A DNA stretch of 64,000 bases, taken from the NCBI GenBank assembly GCA_000831005.1, contig CP007152.1, positions 1,860,001 through 1,924,000 of the forward strand, written 5' to 3'. The notes beneath the pieces were generated by a model. It was given only the letters and a program-made list of their open reading frames with translations, was not told the DNA's origin and did no database searches. The DNA comes from Marinobacter salarius. Lineage in GTDB: Bacteria; Pseudomonadota; Gammaproteobacteria; Pseudomonadales; Oleiphilaceae. Shown here in pieces: positions 1 through 8,744 of the stretch. The translations under genes were made by a program, and so were the position numbers. How positions within the stretch are numbered: position 1 is the first letter of the stretch; every line of letters starts with the position of its first letter.

Positions 1-45
1 GCCGGTAAAGAGTACCAGTCTTGCGGTCAGGCGTATCAGTTCCAT
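1..45 (-). CDS. Start of a probable acyltransferase gene (partial, cut by window edge)
   Basis: Only the first 15 codons are visible, reading MELIRLTARLVLFTG from an ATG at 45. A GAGGA ribosome-binding site lies about six bases upstream. It directly follows the OlsB-like gene on the same strand. In ornithine-lipid clusters OlsB is commonly followed by the PlsC-type acyltransferase OlsA, whose N-terminus is often a hydrophobic helix like this one. The assignment is inference from position; the visible residues alone do not identify a family. Confidence 0.4.
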   Translation of the reverse strand, partial: MELIRLTARLVLFTG

Positions 46-81
46 AACCAATCCTCGGGTTGCCAGGGTAGTCCCGGTTGT

Positions 82-846
82 CTACTGGGCCTGTTTACGC
101 ATGAAATGGCGGCTGTAGCGACTGGCCAGGTTGTTGACGTCCAGCACCACCAACAGGTCTGCGCAACGGAAGTCCGGGTCCCAGCAGGGCTCGCCGCAGA
201 CGCGGGCGCCGAGGCGCATGTAGGCCTTGATCAGCGCGGGAACGTCCACCGGGCGATCCTCGCTGACAGTGTGGGTCAGGTGCGGCATTGCCCGTAACGG
301 GGTTACCCGGTACTCCTCGCCGGCCAGGAATTCCCGCTGCAGGTATCGGGCTATGCGCCAGGCTTTCAGGCCGCCATCTGACATACCGATACTGGCGCAG
401 CCAATCAGGTAATCCACGTTTCGCGATACCAGGTATTCCGCAACGGATGCCCACAACAGGCTGATGGTCGCACCATTACGATAGTCCGGGTGCACGCAGG
501 TTCTCCCAAGCTCGGCGACAGTCCCGGGGAGTTGGTAAAGGGAAGAGAGTTCGAACTCACCCTCGGAATAGAAGCCTCCGGCTTCCATGGCCTGGCTGTG
601 GTGAAGCACTCGTGTTGTAGCGACCAGTTCACCGGTGGTCTCATCGGTGACAATCAGATGATCGCAGAATCGGTCAAACTCGTCCGCATCAATGCCAGGG
701 ACGGTAGCCCCCAGGTCAGAACCATACTCTTCCGAGAAAACCTGATAGCGCAATTTCTGAGCGGATTCAACGAGATCCGGCTGTTGGGTAATGACGGTTT
801 TGAGCTGTCGGGCCGAGCGTGACAGGCGGGCGGTCTGGGCGTTCAT
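82..846 (-). CDS. olsB: OlsB-like GNAT N-acyltransferase (ornithine lipid synthesis)
   Basis: The roughly 254-residue protein matches the OlsB/hemolysin-like acetyltransferase family: an N-terminal LRYQVFSEEYG segment, a central ELGRTCVHPDYR acyl-donor region and a C-terminal half rich in aromatic residues. OlsB transfers a 3-hydroxyacyl chain from ACP to the alpha-amino group of ornithine, the first step of ornithine lipid synthesis. The start at 846 (MNAQTARL) is preferred because AGAGG sits eight bases upstream; an upstream in-frame ATG at 933 would add 29 atypical residues. A probable second acyltransferase gene follows at 45. The family also includes proteins of unproven substrate, so the lipid role is inferred. 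Confidence 0.75.
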   Translation of the reverse strand: MNAQTARLSRSARQLKTVITQQPDLVESAQKLRYQVFSEEYGSDLGATVPGIDADEFDRFCDHLIVTDETTGELVATTRVLHHSQAMEAGGFYSEGEFELSSLYQLPGTVAELGRTCVHPDYRNGATISLLWASVAEYLVSRNVDYLIGCASIGMSDGGLKAWRIARYLQREFLAGEEYRVTPLRAMPHLTHTVSEDRPVDVPALIKAYMRLGARVCGEPCWDPDFRCADLLVVLDVNNLASRYSRHFMRKQAQ

Positions 847-989
847 GGCAATGCCTCTTTGTTTCCACTTTTCGACAAGGCTATGAATCCCGTGTGACAT
901 CGGAATGAACGGGGGATGACGACTTTGTGACAAGTCCCGTTATCGGTGTGGAGGTGTGACCTTTGTCACGGGCTGTAACGAACAGGCGG

Positions 990-1031
990 TTCCATGTATA
1001 TTTCTGAATAGCATGTATAATTGCTGTTACA
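990..1031 (+). promoter_or_regulatory. Candidate rstAB promoter with possible RstA-type half sites
   Basis: A consensus TATAAT -10 lies at 1016-1021, with only a weak -35 (TTCCAT at 990-995, 20-base spacer). GTTACA at 1026-1031 and TGTAAC at 974-979 flank it. GTTACA/TGTAAC is the conserved half of the E. coli RstA box, so autoregulation is plausible. The rest of the box is poorly matched. Confidence 0.4.
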
Positions 1032-1145
1032 GGAGGTAGCCTGTATTGTCAGTTGGGTAGCTGATCTTCTGACAGGCAGCTCTGTTCCGGCCATGTGGGG
1101 TGACGTTGGCCGGACGTTTCAGAAACCGGAAAAACAAAATCAGAG

Positions 1146-1883
1146 ATGGATGGCGTGGAACAGACGAACGAAAGTTGGCGGATTCTTATAGTCGAAGATG
1201 ATGAGAGGCTGGCAGAGCTGACCAGGGAGTACCTGGAGAGTAACGGGTTGACTGTCACCCTCGAAACTCACGGTGGGAACGCGGTGGAGCGCATTCGCAA
1301 GGAACAGCCGGACCTGGTCGTGCTTGACCTGATGTTACCGGGTGAGGATGGACTGTCTATCTGCAGGCGTGCGCGGCCTTTTTATCCAGGCCCGATTATC
1401 ATGCTTACTGCCCGCACGGACGATCTGGACCAGGTGCTCGGCCTGGAAATGGGTGCCGACGATTACATCGGCAAACCGGTTCAGCCAAGGGTGCTGCTGG
1501 CGAGAATCCGCGCCTTGCTGAGGCGGGTTACCGAGAATGGTTCGGTGGCTGCGGAAGAGGGTAGCGGTGAAGAACCGGTCAGACTGCAGTTCAACAACCT
1601 GGTGGTGGACAGGTCAATGCGTGAAGCATGGTTGAGCGACGACAGTATCGACCTCACCAGCGCGGAATTCGACCTGCTCTGGCTATTGGCAAGCAATGCT
1701 GGCCGAGTGCTCAGTCGGGAGGAAATCTTCACCGCCCTGAGAGGGATCGAATACGATGGCCAGGACCGTTCGATCGATGTCCGGGTTTCGAGGATACGTC
1801 CCAAGATTGGCGACGATCCCATCCACCCGAGGCGCATTAAAACCGTACGCAGCAAAGGCTACCTGTTCGTAAAGGAAGCCTGA
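1146..1883 (+). CDS. rstA: OmpR-family response regulator, RstA-like
   Basis: The 245-residue protein has an N-terminal receiver domain (about 12-125) with the acidic pair in ILIVEDDERL, the phospho-acceptor Asp in LVVLDLMLPGEDG, the conserved Thr in MLTARTD and Lys in IGKPVQP. A C-terminal winged-helix DNA-binding domain follows (about 150-243), ending RIKTVRSKGYLFV. It is followed 58 bases later by a matching sensor kinase, so the two form a two-component system. RstA homology is judged from overall sequence and the partner; the signal it answers to here is unknown. Confidence 0.85.
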   Translation: MDGVEQTNESWRILIVEDDERLAELTREYLESNGLTVTLETHGGNAVERIRKEQPDLVVLDLMLPGEDGLSICRRARPFYPGPIIMLTARTDDLDQVLGLEMGADDYIGKPVQPRVLLARIRALLRRVTENGSVAAEEGSGEEPVRLQFNNLVVDRSMREAWLSDDSIDLTSAEFDLLWLLASNAGRVLSREEIFTALRGIEYDGQDRSIDVRVSRIRPKIGDDPIHPRRIKTVRSKGYLFVKEA

Positions 1884-1941
1884 CTGTTCAGTCTCTGGCG
1901 CTGGCCCGGCGGGGCCGGCGTTCATTGCCAGGGTTATCGCA

Positions 1942-3516
1942 ATGCCCCTCAAGTTTTTTCTCAAGCTTTACGCCCGGCTGATTGGTCTTACCTTTCTGAT
2001 TCTCCTGTTTTGTGTCGCATTGTTCCTGGGTGTGAATTCCGTCAGGGAGCAGTACTGGCAGGAGCGTTTTTCAGAGCCCCTGTTGCGTTGGCTTGTCGCG
2101 ACTCCTCATCCTCAGCAACAGTATCCCTGGCTCAAGTCTTTCTACGATTTCCGGGTGACGCCGCCGGGTAACCTGTCGGTGTCCGATGTCATCATGGAGC
2201 GCCTTTCCTATGGCCAGGTAGTGGCGATGGACACCAGTATCGGCCAGCAGGTGATGGTCCGGAACGATAGCGGTGGGATCATCGACCTGCGATTTCGGGA
2301 TATCTACAGCGATGTTGCCGAGGCAACCGCTCTCATCGCTCGCCTGCATCTTGATGACATGTCTTCGGATGGCCGGGAAGGTGCCATGTCGCAGCTATCC
2401 GATACGCTCGGGGTAGAGCTGCTGCCGGTTCGAGATCAGGCTGCACTTCCGGATTCCGAGGTTCTCGAACGCGTCTCCGAGCGGGGTATCTCGCTATACC
2501 ATCATCCCTCCCGGGATCGTGCCCAGGTGTTGATCCGTCTGGAAGATGGCACTCTCGTGGACATGGCCATGCCCGCGCCCTTCAGTCCCTGGGCATGGCC
2601 GGTAATGCTGCTATTGCTCGTAGTGGCGGGAAGCGTTCTCGCACTGGCTCTCTATCTGGCGTTAAGGGATGTAGACAGCAATCTCCGGGCCGTGGAGTCG
2701 GTGGCAATCCGCATAGCCCGCGGCGAGATGGGGGCGCGGGTGGATGCAGGCGACAGTCGCCTTGTGTCCCGGTTGGCCGCAGCCTTCAACGGTATGGCGG
2801 AGCATATCCAGCGGCTGGTAGGGGTTCAGCGGGAAATGATCCACGCGGTTTCCCATGAGCTGAGAACACCGGTTGCCCGTATTCGATTCGGTGTCCAGAT
2901 GATCGAAAGCGCCAATTCTCCGGAGGCGCTCCAGAAGCAGCTTGATGGCATTGACGGCGACATCCAGGAGCTTGATGAGCTGATCGATGAAATCCTGACC
3001 TACGCCCGGTTGGAGCAGGGTGGTCCCGTATTTGCGCTTCAGGAGCGGTCGGTCAGTGATATCGTTCGCCAGGTGGTGAGCGAGCAGCAGATGGTCCGCC
3101 CGGACCACACCATCGAGGCAGACATTGACGATGAATCCGAGCGTTGGTCACTGTCTGATGTGGAGCCTCGGTATTTGCACCGGGCGGTTCAGAATCTGGT
3201 AGGAAACGCTGCACGCTACGCGGCCGGCCGCGTGAAAGTCCACTGCCAGTTTGATGAGGATAATTGCCGCATTGATGTGGAGGATGACGGCCCTGGTATT
3301 CCCGAAGAGGATTGGGAAAAAGTGTTTACTGCATTTGCTCGCCTCGATGACAGCCGTACCCGAACCTCGGGCGGTTATGGCCTTGGCCTCTCCATTGTCA
3401 GGAGAATCCTCTACTGGCATGGCGGGCAGGCGTTTGTCAGTCGCAGCGACGAGTTGGGCGGAGCCCGCTTCAGTCTGGTCTGGCCTCGCAAGAAGCCGGT
3501 GGAGCACACCCTCTAA
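1942..3516 (+). CDS. rstB: Sensor histidine kinase, RstB-like
   Basis: The 524-residue membrane kinase has an N-terminal transmembrane helix (about 8-30), a periplasmic sensor region of about 185 residues, a second helix (about 217-240), a HAMP linker, a dimerisation domain with the phospho-accepting His in AVSHELRTPVARIRF, and an HATPase_c domain with the N box (LVGNAARYA), G1 (VEDDGPGIP) and G2 (GGYGLGLSIV). It autophosphorylates and passes phosphate to the adjacent RstA-like regulator. The gene is intact. Confidence 0.85.
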   Translation: MPLKFFLKLYARLIGLTFLILLFCVALFLGVNSVREQYWQERFSEPLLRWLVATPHPQQQYPWLKSFYDFRVTPPGNLSVSDVIMERLSYGQVVAMDTSIGQQVMVRNDSGGIIDLRFRDIYSDVAEATALIARLHLDDMSSDGREGAMSQLSDTLGVELLPVRDQAALPDSEVLERVSERGISLYHHPSRDRAQVLIRLEDGTLVDMAMPAPFSPWAWPVMLLLLVVAGSVLALALYLALRDVDSNLRAVESVAIRIARGEMGARVDAGDSRLVSRLAAAFNGMAEHIQRLVGVQREMIHAVSHELRTPVARIRFGVQMIESANSPEALQKQLDGIDGDIQELDELIDEILTYARLEQGGPVFALQERSVSDIVRQVVSEQQMVRPDHTIEADIDDESERWSLSDVEPRYLHRAVQNLVGNAARYAAGRVKVHCQFDEDNCRIDVEDDGPGIPEEDWEKVFTAFARLDDSRTRTSGGYGLGLSIVRRILYWHGGQAFVSRSDELGGARFSLVWPRKKPVEHTL

Positions 3517-3602
3517 GCCGTTTTGTGATGCGCCTCTCAGCCCCTAACCTGATGTAACAAAGGCGCAACACAACCTCAACTGAAGGCTGGGCAATCCGAG
3601 CC

Positions 3603-3701
3603 GATACTAAATGTGTAAGGGATGACTTTTGAGGTTGTAGTTCTTACGAACTTTCCTTGTTTCATTCGTCATTTGAGGGCCGGTTTTCCGGCCCTTTTTT
3701 T
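3603..3701 (+). ncRNA. Candidate small RNA ending in an intrinsic terminator
   Basis: The 276-base gap between rstB and glpK contains a weak promoter (CTGAAG at 3580-3585, 17-base spacer, GATACT at 3603-3608). About 85 bases of potentially structured sequence follow. ATGAC near 3622 can pair with GTCAT near 3668, an AGTTC-TTAC-GAACT hairpin lies inside, and the stretch ends at a strong terminator. No open reading frame is evident. The arrangement suggests a stand-alone sRNA, but it could be the rstB 3' untranslated region; no known family is recognised. Confidence 0.35.
3677..3701 (+). terminator. Intrinsic terminator before glpK
   Basis: A perfect 7-bp stem, GGGCCGG/CCGGCCC with a TTTT loop, is followed directly by seven T residues. 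It ends rstAB transcription or a small RNA. Confidence 0.85.
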
Positions 3702-3792
3702 ATGCCCGACTTTACCGTAGCGTTCTTATCAATCCTTTGAGAAGATTGCAGCATTGACCAGAACAATGCTGAAGCACCTGAAAGGACGCCCC

Positions 3793-5273
3793 ATGACCCA
3801 GCACCTGCTCGCCATCGATCAGGGGACCACCAGTTCCCGCGCGATCATTTTCAATGCCTCCGGCCAAGCCATCGCCACGGCGCAACAGGAATTTCACCAG
3901 TACTTTCCGAAAGATGGCCAGGTGGAACATGAGCCGGCGAAATCTGGCACAGTACATTGGCGGTGTGCAGGGAGGTTCTCGAGTCGTCAGGGCTGGATGC
4001 CTCAACCCTGGCAGGTATCGGCATCACCAATCAGCGGGAAACCACGGTGATCTGGGATCGGAAAACCGGAGAGCCAATTCACCGCGCGATTGTCTGGCAG
4101 GATCGACGCACAGCGTCTGTTTGCACCAAACTCAAATCCGATGGCCATGAAGGTAGGGTGGTGGAACGCACCGGCCTCTTGATTGACCCGTATTTCTCCG
4201 CCACCAAGATTGCCTGGATACTCGACCATGTGGACGGTGCCCGTCAGAGGGCGGAAGCTGGCGAGCTTGCCTTCGGTACTGTGGACTGCTGGCTGCTCTG
4301 GAATCTGACTGGTGGGCGCTCCCACAAGACCGATGCCACCAACGCCTCGCGCACGGCGTTGTTCAATATCCATAGTCAGCAATGGGACGACGAGTTGTTG
4401 ACCCTCTTCCGGGTTCCCCGGGCGCTGTTGCCGGAAGTGCTCGATTCTGCCGCGGATTTTGGCACCACTGACAGGCAGTGGCTGGGGGCATCGGTGCAGG
4501 TCGCAGGCATCGCAGGCGACCAGCACGCAGCATTGATTGGGCAGGCCTGTTTCGAGCCCGGTATGGCGAAAAGCACCTATGGCACCGGTTGTTTCCTGAT
4601 GCTGAATACCGGCGAAAAGGCGCTACGCTCCGAAAACCGGTTGCTGACAACCATGGCTTATCGTTTGAATGGCAAACCGTGCTACGCCATGGAAGGCAGC
4701 ATCTTTGTTGCCGGCGCCGCCATGCAATGGCTCAGGGACGGGTTGAAGCTTATCAGTCACGCCAGCGAATCCTCTGATTACGCCTCGAAAGTGGGGGCGG
4801 AAAACCCTGTTTATCTGGTTCCGGCCTTTACCGGTCTGGGTGCGCCACACTGGGATCCTCACGCCCGCGGGGCGATTCTTGGCCTTACCCGGGACACCGG
4901 AATCGGCGAGATCGTCACCGCCGGCCTGCAATCCGTCTGCTATCAGACCAAGGACCTGATCCGCGCCATCCAGAACGATGGTGCGTCCCTACAGGCATTG
5001 CGGGTGGATGGTGGCATGGTGGTCAACGACTGGGTGATGCAATTTCTGGCGGATATCCTCAACGTGCCAGTGGACCGCCCCCGCGTGACAGAGACCACGG
5101 CTCTGGGGGCGGCCTATCTGGCCGGGCTGCAGGCCGGTGTATACCAGGGGCTGGACGAGATAGCACAACTCTGGGAGCGGGAACATCGCTTCGAGACGGC
5201 TATGAAGCCGGCACTGCGGGAGACCCTGTACGCCGGCTGGCTGGATTCCGTGGAGCGGGTTTGTAATAACTGA
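3793..5273 (+). CDS. glpK: Glycerol kinase (frameshifted)
   Basis: It phosphorylates glycerol to glycerol-3-phosphate in the cytoplasm. The FGGY-family N-terminus ([17 protein letters not shown]) starts at 3793 behind AAAGGA. Later motifs include [53 protein letters not shown] and the C-terminal [10 protein letters not shown]. The frame changes near 3939: restoring one G in the CCGGCG/GAAATC stretch gives the family-typical VEHEPAEIW. Repaired length is about 494 residues, normal for GlpK. No glpF or glpD is adjacent. The break looks like a one-base deletion of the kind seen throughout this sequence. Confidence 0.88.
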
Positions 5274-5284
5274 GGCTCGGGCTC

Positions 5285-6355
5285 TCAGGTTTTCTCGAAG
5301 GCGATCAGATGGTCTGCCTCCACCCGGACTGGCACGTGTTCGCCCAGGTGAAAGTCCAGATGGCTCCGGAACAGGGCCTCGAACTCGGTGTCTTCCGAGC
5401 AGCGAAAGCGATAGAGCGTCGACGTCCCGGCAAAGGTCTTTTCCACCACCTTTGGCTTAAGTTCGGAGCTGGCATCGTAGACGATGTCGTCTGGCCGGAT
5501 CAGCACGTCGACCAGCGTGCCGGGTTGCCAGGTGTAGGCGCGGTTGCCGCGGATGACCCCCAGCTCGGACTCAATCGTGTCCGGCCCCAACGCTTTTCCT
5601 GGAACGAAGCCTCCTTGGCCCACGAAACCTGCAACAAAACGGTTGGCGGGTTCGTGGTATAGGTTGTAGGGCACGTCCCATTGCTGTATTCCGCCGTCTT
5701 TCAGAACCGCCACCTGATCACACATGGCGAAGGCTTCCTGTTGATCGTGAGTGACCAGGATGGCACTGATGCCCAGTGTCTTGAGGATTTCCCGCACATC
5801 CAGGCTGAGTCGGCGGCGCAGATCTGCGTCGAGGTTAGAGAACGGCTCGTCCAGCAGTATCAACGTGGGTTCCGGTGCCAGGGCACGGGCAAGCGCCACC
5901 CTTTGTTGCTGCCCACCCGACAGTTCATGGGGGTAGTTGTCGGCAAGATCCTGCAGATGAACCACCTTAAGCAACTCGGTGACTTTCTGATGTTTTTCCT
6001 CGCGATCCTCTCTGCGCAAGCCGAAGCCGACGTTTTCGGCAATTGTCAGGTGTGGGAACAGGGCGTAGTCCTGAAACACCATGCCGATTCGGCGCTTCTC
6101 AGGGGCGAGAGTGCGACCGGGCAGGCTGATGGAACTGGACTGCAGGCAAATCTCACCGGTATTGATGGGAAGAAATCCTGCCAATGCCCTGAGGATGGTG
6201 CTTTTTCCGCAACCGCTGGGGCCCAGCAGGCAGCCGATATCGCCGTGACTGAGGGCAAAGTTGACGTTCCTGACCACTGAGCCATCGCCATACCCGCAGG
6301 ACAGGTTGTTTACTTCCAGCAGCCAGTCAGCAGGCTGAGCCAGGCTATCGGTCAT
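5285..6355 (-). CDS. ABC transporter ATPase, FbpC/AfuC iron(III)-type
   Basis: The 356-residue ATPase has Walker A GPSGCGKST (about 45), a Q-loop in GMVFQDYALFPHLT, the signature LSGGQQQRVALARAL (about 143), Walker B LILLDEPFSNLD and the H-loop LVTHDQQEA. A C-terminal TOBE-like regulatory region follows. The sequence is closest in feel to FbpC/CysA-type importers, with iron(III) as the likeliest substrate. No permease or binding protein gene adjoins it; its only same-strand neighbour is argF, four bases upstream. Substrate is inferred. Confidence 0.7.
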   Translation of the reverse strand: MTDSLAQPADWLLEVNNLSCGYGDGSVVRNVNFALSHGDIGCLLGPSGCGKSTILRALAGFLPINTGEICLQSSSISLPGRTLAPEKRRIGMVFQDYALFPHLTIAENVGFGLRREDREEKHQKVTELLKVVHLQDLADNYPHELSGGQQQRVALARALAPEPTLILLDEPFSNLDADLRRRLSLDVREILKTLGISAILVTHDQQEAFAMCDQVAVLKDGGIQQWDVPYNLYHEPANRFVAGFVGQGGFVPGKALGPDTIESELGVIRGNRAYTWQPGTLVDVLIRPDDIVYDASSELKPKVVEKTFAGTSTLYRFRCSEDTEFEALFRSHLDFHLGEHVPVRVEADHLIAFEKT

Positions 6356-6359
6356 TCGG

Positions 6360-7274
6360 TCAGTCCAGTCGATTGAGGATCAGGAATTCCAGCAGCGCTT
6401 TCTGGGCGTGCAAGCGGTTTTCGGCTTCGTCCCAGACCACCGAACGCGGGTGTTCCATCATGTCCGCGGATATCTCCTCGCCACGGTGCGCCGGCAGGCA
6501 GTGCATGAACAGGGCGTCCTTGTCCGCCAATTTCATCAGCGAGGGATTGATCTGGTAGTTCTGGAAGACTCTCTGACGGGCTTTCTGTTCATCTTCCTGC
6601 CCCATGGAGGCCCAGACATCCGTGACCAGGAGATCAGCACCTCTGGCGGCTTCAGCCGGATCATGAACTACAGACACCCGATCCTGATGGGTTTTCAGCA
6701 ATTCACTGTCAGGTTCGTAACCCTCCGGGCAGGCAACGCGCAGGTTAAAGCCGAACTGCGTTGCTGCATTGATGTAGGACTGGCACATGTTGTTGCCATC
6801 GCCAACCCAGGCAACCGTACCGCCACGAATGCTGCCGCGATGTTCCCGGTACGTCTGCATGTCGGCCAGCAGCTGGCAAGGATGGAAATCATCTGTCAGA
6901 GCGTTGATGACGGGCACTCTGGAGGCCGCCGCGAATGCGTCGACGGTATCGTGGGAAAACGTCCGGATCATGACAGCGTCCACCATGCTGGAAATCACGA
7001 TGGCGGAGTCTTCAATGGGTTCTCCTCGTCCGAGCTGGGTATCACGGGGAGAGAGGAACAGAGCAGCGCCACCGAGCTGGGTCATGCCCGCCTCGAAGGA
7101 TACCCGCGTACGGGTTGACGACTTCTCGAAGATCATTGCCAGGACACGATTCTTCAGGGTTTCGCGCACGACGCCCTGGCGCCAATCGTTGCGGAGTTTA
7201 GTGCCGTGGTCGACCAGACTTTCAAGCTCGTCGGAGCTTAAGTCATTGAGTGTGAGAAAATGTCTTGCTGCCAT
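6360..7274 (-). CDS. argF: Ornithine carbamoyltransferase
   Basis: It makes citrulline from ornithine and carbamoyl phosphate in arginine synthesis. The 304-residue protein shows the carbamoyl-phosphate motif SSTRTR near residue 53, the HPCQLLADM motif, the SMG-like loop around [10 protein letters not shown] and the catalytic-cysteine motif [12 protein letters not shown]. Length is typical. The ABC ATPase gene follows after four bases and may be co-transcribed. Confidence 0.92.
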   Translation of the reverse strand: MAARHFLTLNDLSSDELESLVDHGTKLRNDWRQGVVRETLKNRVLAMIFEKSSTRTRVSFEAGMTQLGGAALFLSPRDTQLGRGEPIEDSAIVISSMVDAVMIRTFSHDTVDAFAAASRVPVINALTDDFHPCQLLADMQTYREHRGSIRGGTVAWVGDGNNMCQSYINAATQFGFNLRVACPEGYEPDSELLKTHQDRVSVVHDPAEAARGADLLVTDVWASMGQEDEQKARQRVFQNYQINPSLMKLADKDALFMHCLPAHRGEEISADMMEHPRSVVWDEAENRLHAQKALLEFLILNRLD

Positions 7275-7503
7275 GGAGTGGCCCTTAATTAATCGATAAC
7301 CCTATCCAAGAAATCCGGATCTATTCGTGGTTACAACCGGCCCGCGGTGGTCATTGTCCTGAAACGGCAATACGCCAGCACGCGGTGAGAGCCGCACTGG
7401 CGGGAAATACGGAAACGGAGGTTGCCTGAAAGGCAGGGGCTCAAGTCTAGCCCGTCAGGGGGCTGAAGACAACGCCAGGGCATATGCAGGTGTCAGGCGG
7501 TGT

Positions 7504-7531
7504 TTGGTGAGCGTCACGGGACGTGTACAAT
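7504..7531 (+). promoter_or_regulatory. Candidate grxD promoter in the argF-grxD gap
   Basis: TTGGTG (7504-7509) and TACAAT (7526-7531) are spaced by 16 bases, ending about 55 bases before grxD. The rest of the 312-base gap (7275-7586) shows only short stems, such as GGGCT/AGCCC near 7440, and no credible gene. I could not find a convincing ArgR box for argF. Confidence 0.45.
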
Positions 7532-7586
7532 AGTGTCAGGCATGTCGCAACCGGGCGACCCCGTTTCCAATGAGAGGTGAGAGTTC

Positions 7587-7913
7587 ATGGACATCAACGA
7601 AACCATCAAGAGCCAGCTTGAGGAAAACGCCATTATCCTCTATATGAAAGGCACTCCACAGGCTCCGCAGTGCGGTTTCTCAGCGAAGACCGTCCAGGCG
7701 CTGATGGCATGCGGCGAGCGGTTCGCCTTTGTAAATATTCTTGATAACCAGGAATTGCGTGAAGGCCTCAAGGTCTATTCAAGCTGGCCCACCTACCCGC
7801 AGCTCTATATCAATGGTGAGCTGGTAGGCGGCTGCGACATTATTCTCGAAATGTCGGAAAGTGGTGAGCTGGCCGAGCAGGTCAAAGCCGCTGCGAAACA
7901 GGCAGAAGCCTGA
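7587..7913 (+). CDS. grxD: Monothiol glutaredoxin Grx4
   Basis: The 108-residue protein carries the monothiol active site CGFS in APQCGFSAKTVQAL and the glutathione-binding motifs WPTYPQLYINGE and GGCDI. Grx4 proteins bind a bridging [2Fe-2S] cluster with glutathione and act in iron-sulfur cluster delivery and iron sensing. It is a single gene, convergent with the TonB-like gene. The start is supported by GAGAGGTGAGAG upstream. Confidence 0.93.
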   Translation: MDINETIKSQLEENAIILYMKGTPQAPQCGFSAKTVQALMACGERFAFVNILDNQELREGLKVYSSWPTYPQLYINGELVGGCDIILEMSESGELAEQVKAAAKQAEA

Positions 7914-7924
7914 GTTAACCGTGT

Positions 7925-8719
7925 TTAAAGTCGTTCCGGGGCGAAAATGAGTTCGACCCGGAATTGCTTCCTTCCTGAGTATTCTTCCGGTGGTTTTGGA
8001 TAAGGGCTGGCTAGCAGGGCAGCCTGATAAATCGCTCGGTCTATGTCGTTGAACCCCGTCGATTTGGTGACCTTGGCACCAGTAAGTGCTCCGCTTGGGA
8101 GTAGTTTCAGCTCAAGCTGACTGCTCACCGGCTCGGTGACACTGCGGCTGGAAGGAACCGGTCGTTTGCCGAGTTCCTTACCAATGTGTACGGCCAGGCT
8201 TGCCGTATAGGGATCCACATCTCGTGGCGACGAGGTTATCTGAGTGACCTTTTCCGGCGTGTCCTCCACCGGTTGCTCCGGGTTGCCTGCGGCAGTAGCG
8301 GCCGAGTCCTGCGAGGGCGTTGTCCGTGCTGGAGATTGGGGCTCCACCACGGGTGTTTGTGGTGATGGCGCCGAACGCGCAGTTGGTTCTTTGTGCCGGG
8401 GATGACTGGTGTCGACTTGCGGCGATTCCACAGCAACGGGGTCACGCTGGTCGCTGGTGGACGTTGGTTCAGTTGTGATCGTGTTGCGGTCCGGAGCTGT
8501 CGTGCGAGTCGGCGATGTCGCGCTGGCGGCGGATTCCGGCAAGGGAATACTGCCAGGACTGACCAGTTCCACTTTCACCGTCTGGCGATGGCTTTCCGCG
8601 CTTGGAGCCGTATAGGGAAGGGTGGCCATTATCAGGGTATGAAGCAGTAAGGCAACCGATATCGCCAGGGTGATCCGGTATTTGTCCGGGAGGCCGGTAA
8701 CACTGCCATACTCCAGCAT
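7925..8719 (-). CDS. TonB-family energy transducer protein
   Basis: The 264-residue protein has a short cytoplasmic tail, one transmembrane helix (about 15-35: ITLAISVALLLHTLIMA), a long Pro/Ser/Thr-rich periplasmic linker (about 50-185) and a compact C-terminal domain resembling TonB_C (KLLPSGALTGAKVTKSTG...YPKPPEEY). TonB proteins couple the proton motive force of ExbBD to outer-membrane transport. No exbBD or receptor gene adjoins it. It lies downstream of the DUF1631 gene on the same strand. Confidence 0.75.
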   Translation of the reverse strand: MLEYGSVTGLPDKYRITLAISVALLLHTLIMATLPYTAPSAESHRQTVKVELVSPGSIPLPESAASATSPTRTTAPDRNTITTEPTSTSDQRDPVAVESPQVDTSHPRHKEPTARSAPSPQTPVVEPQSPARTTPSQDSAATAAGNPEQPVEDTPEKVTQITSSPRDVDPYTASLAVHIGKELGKRPVPSSRSVTEPVSSQLELKLLPSGALTGAKVTKSTGFNDIDRAIYQAALLASPYPKPPEEYSGRKQFRVELIFAPERL

Positions 8720-8744
8720 TGTTGCTCAGACGCTCCCAGTACTT

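Noticed and set aside
3793..5273. Programmed frameshifting in glpK, recJ, amtB and others
   Set aside because: No slippery heptamer or downstream structure is shared by the break points. All fit single lost bases, and the same break type occurs in unrelated housekeeping genes.
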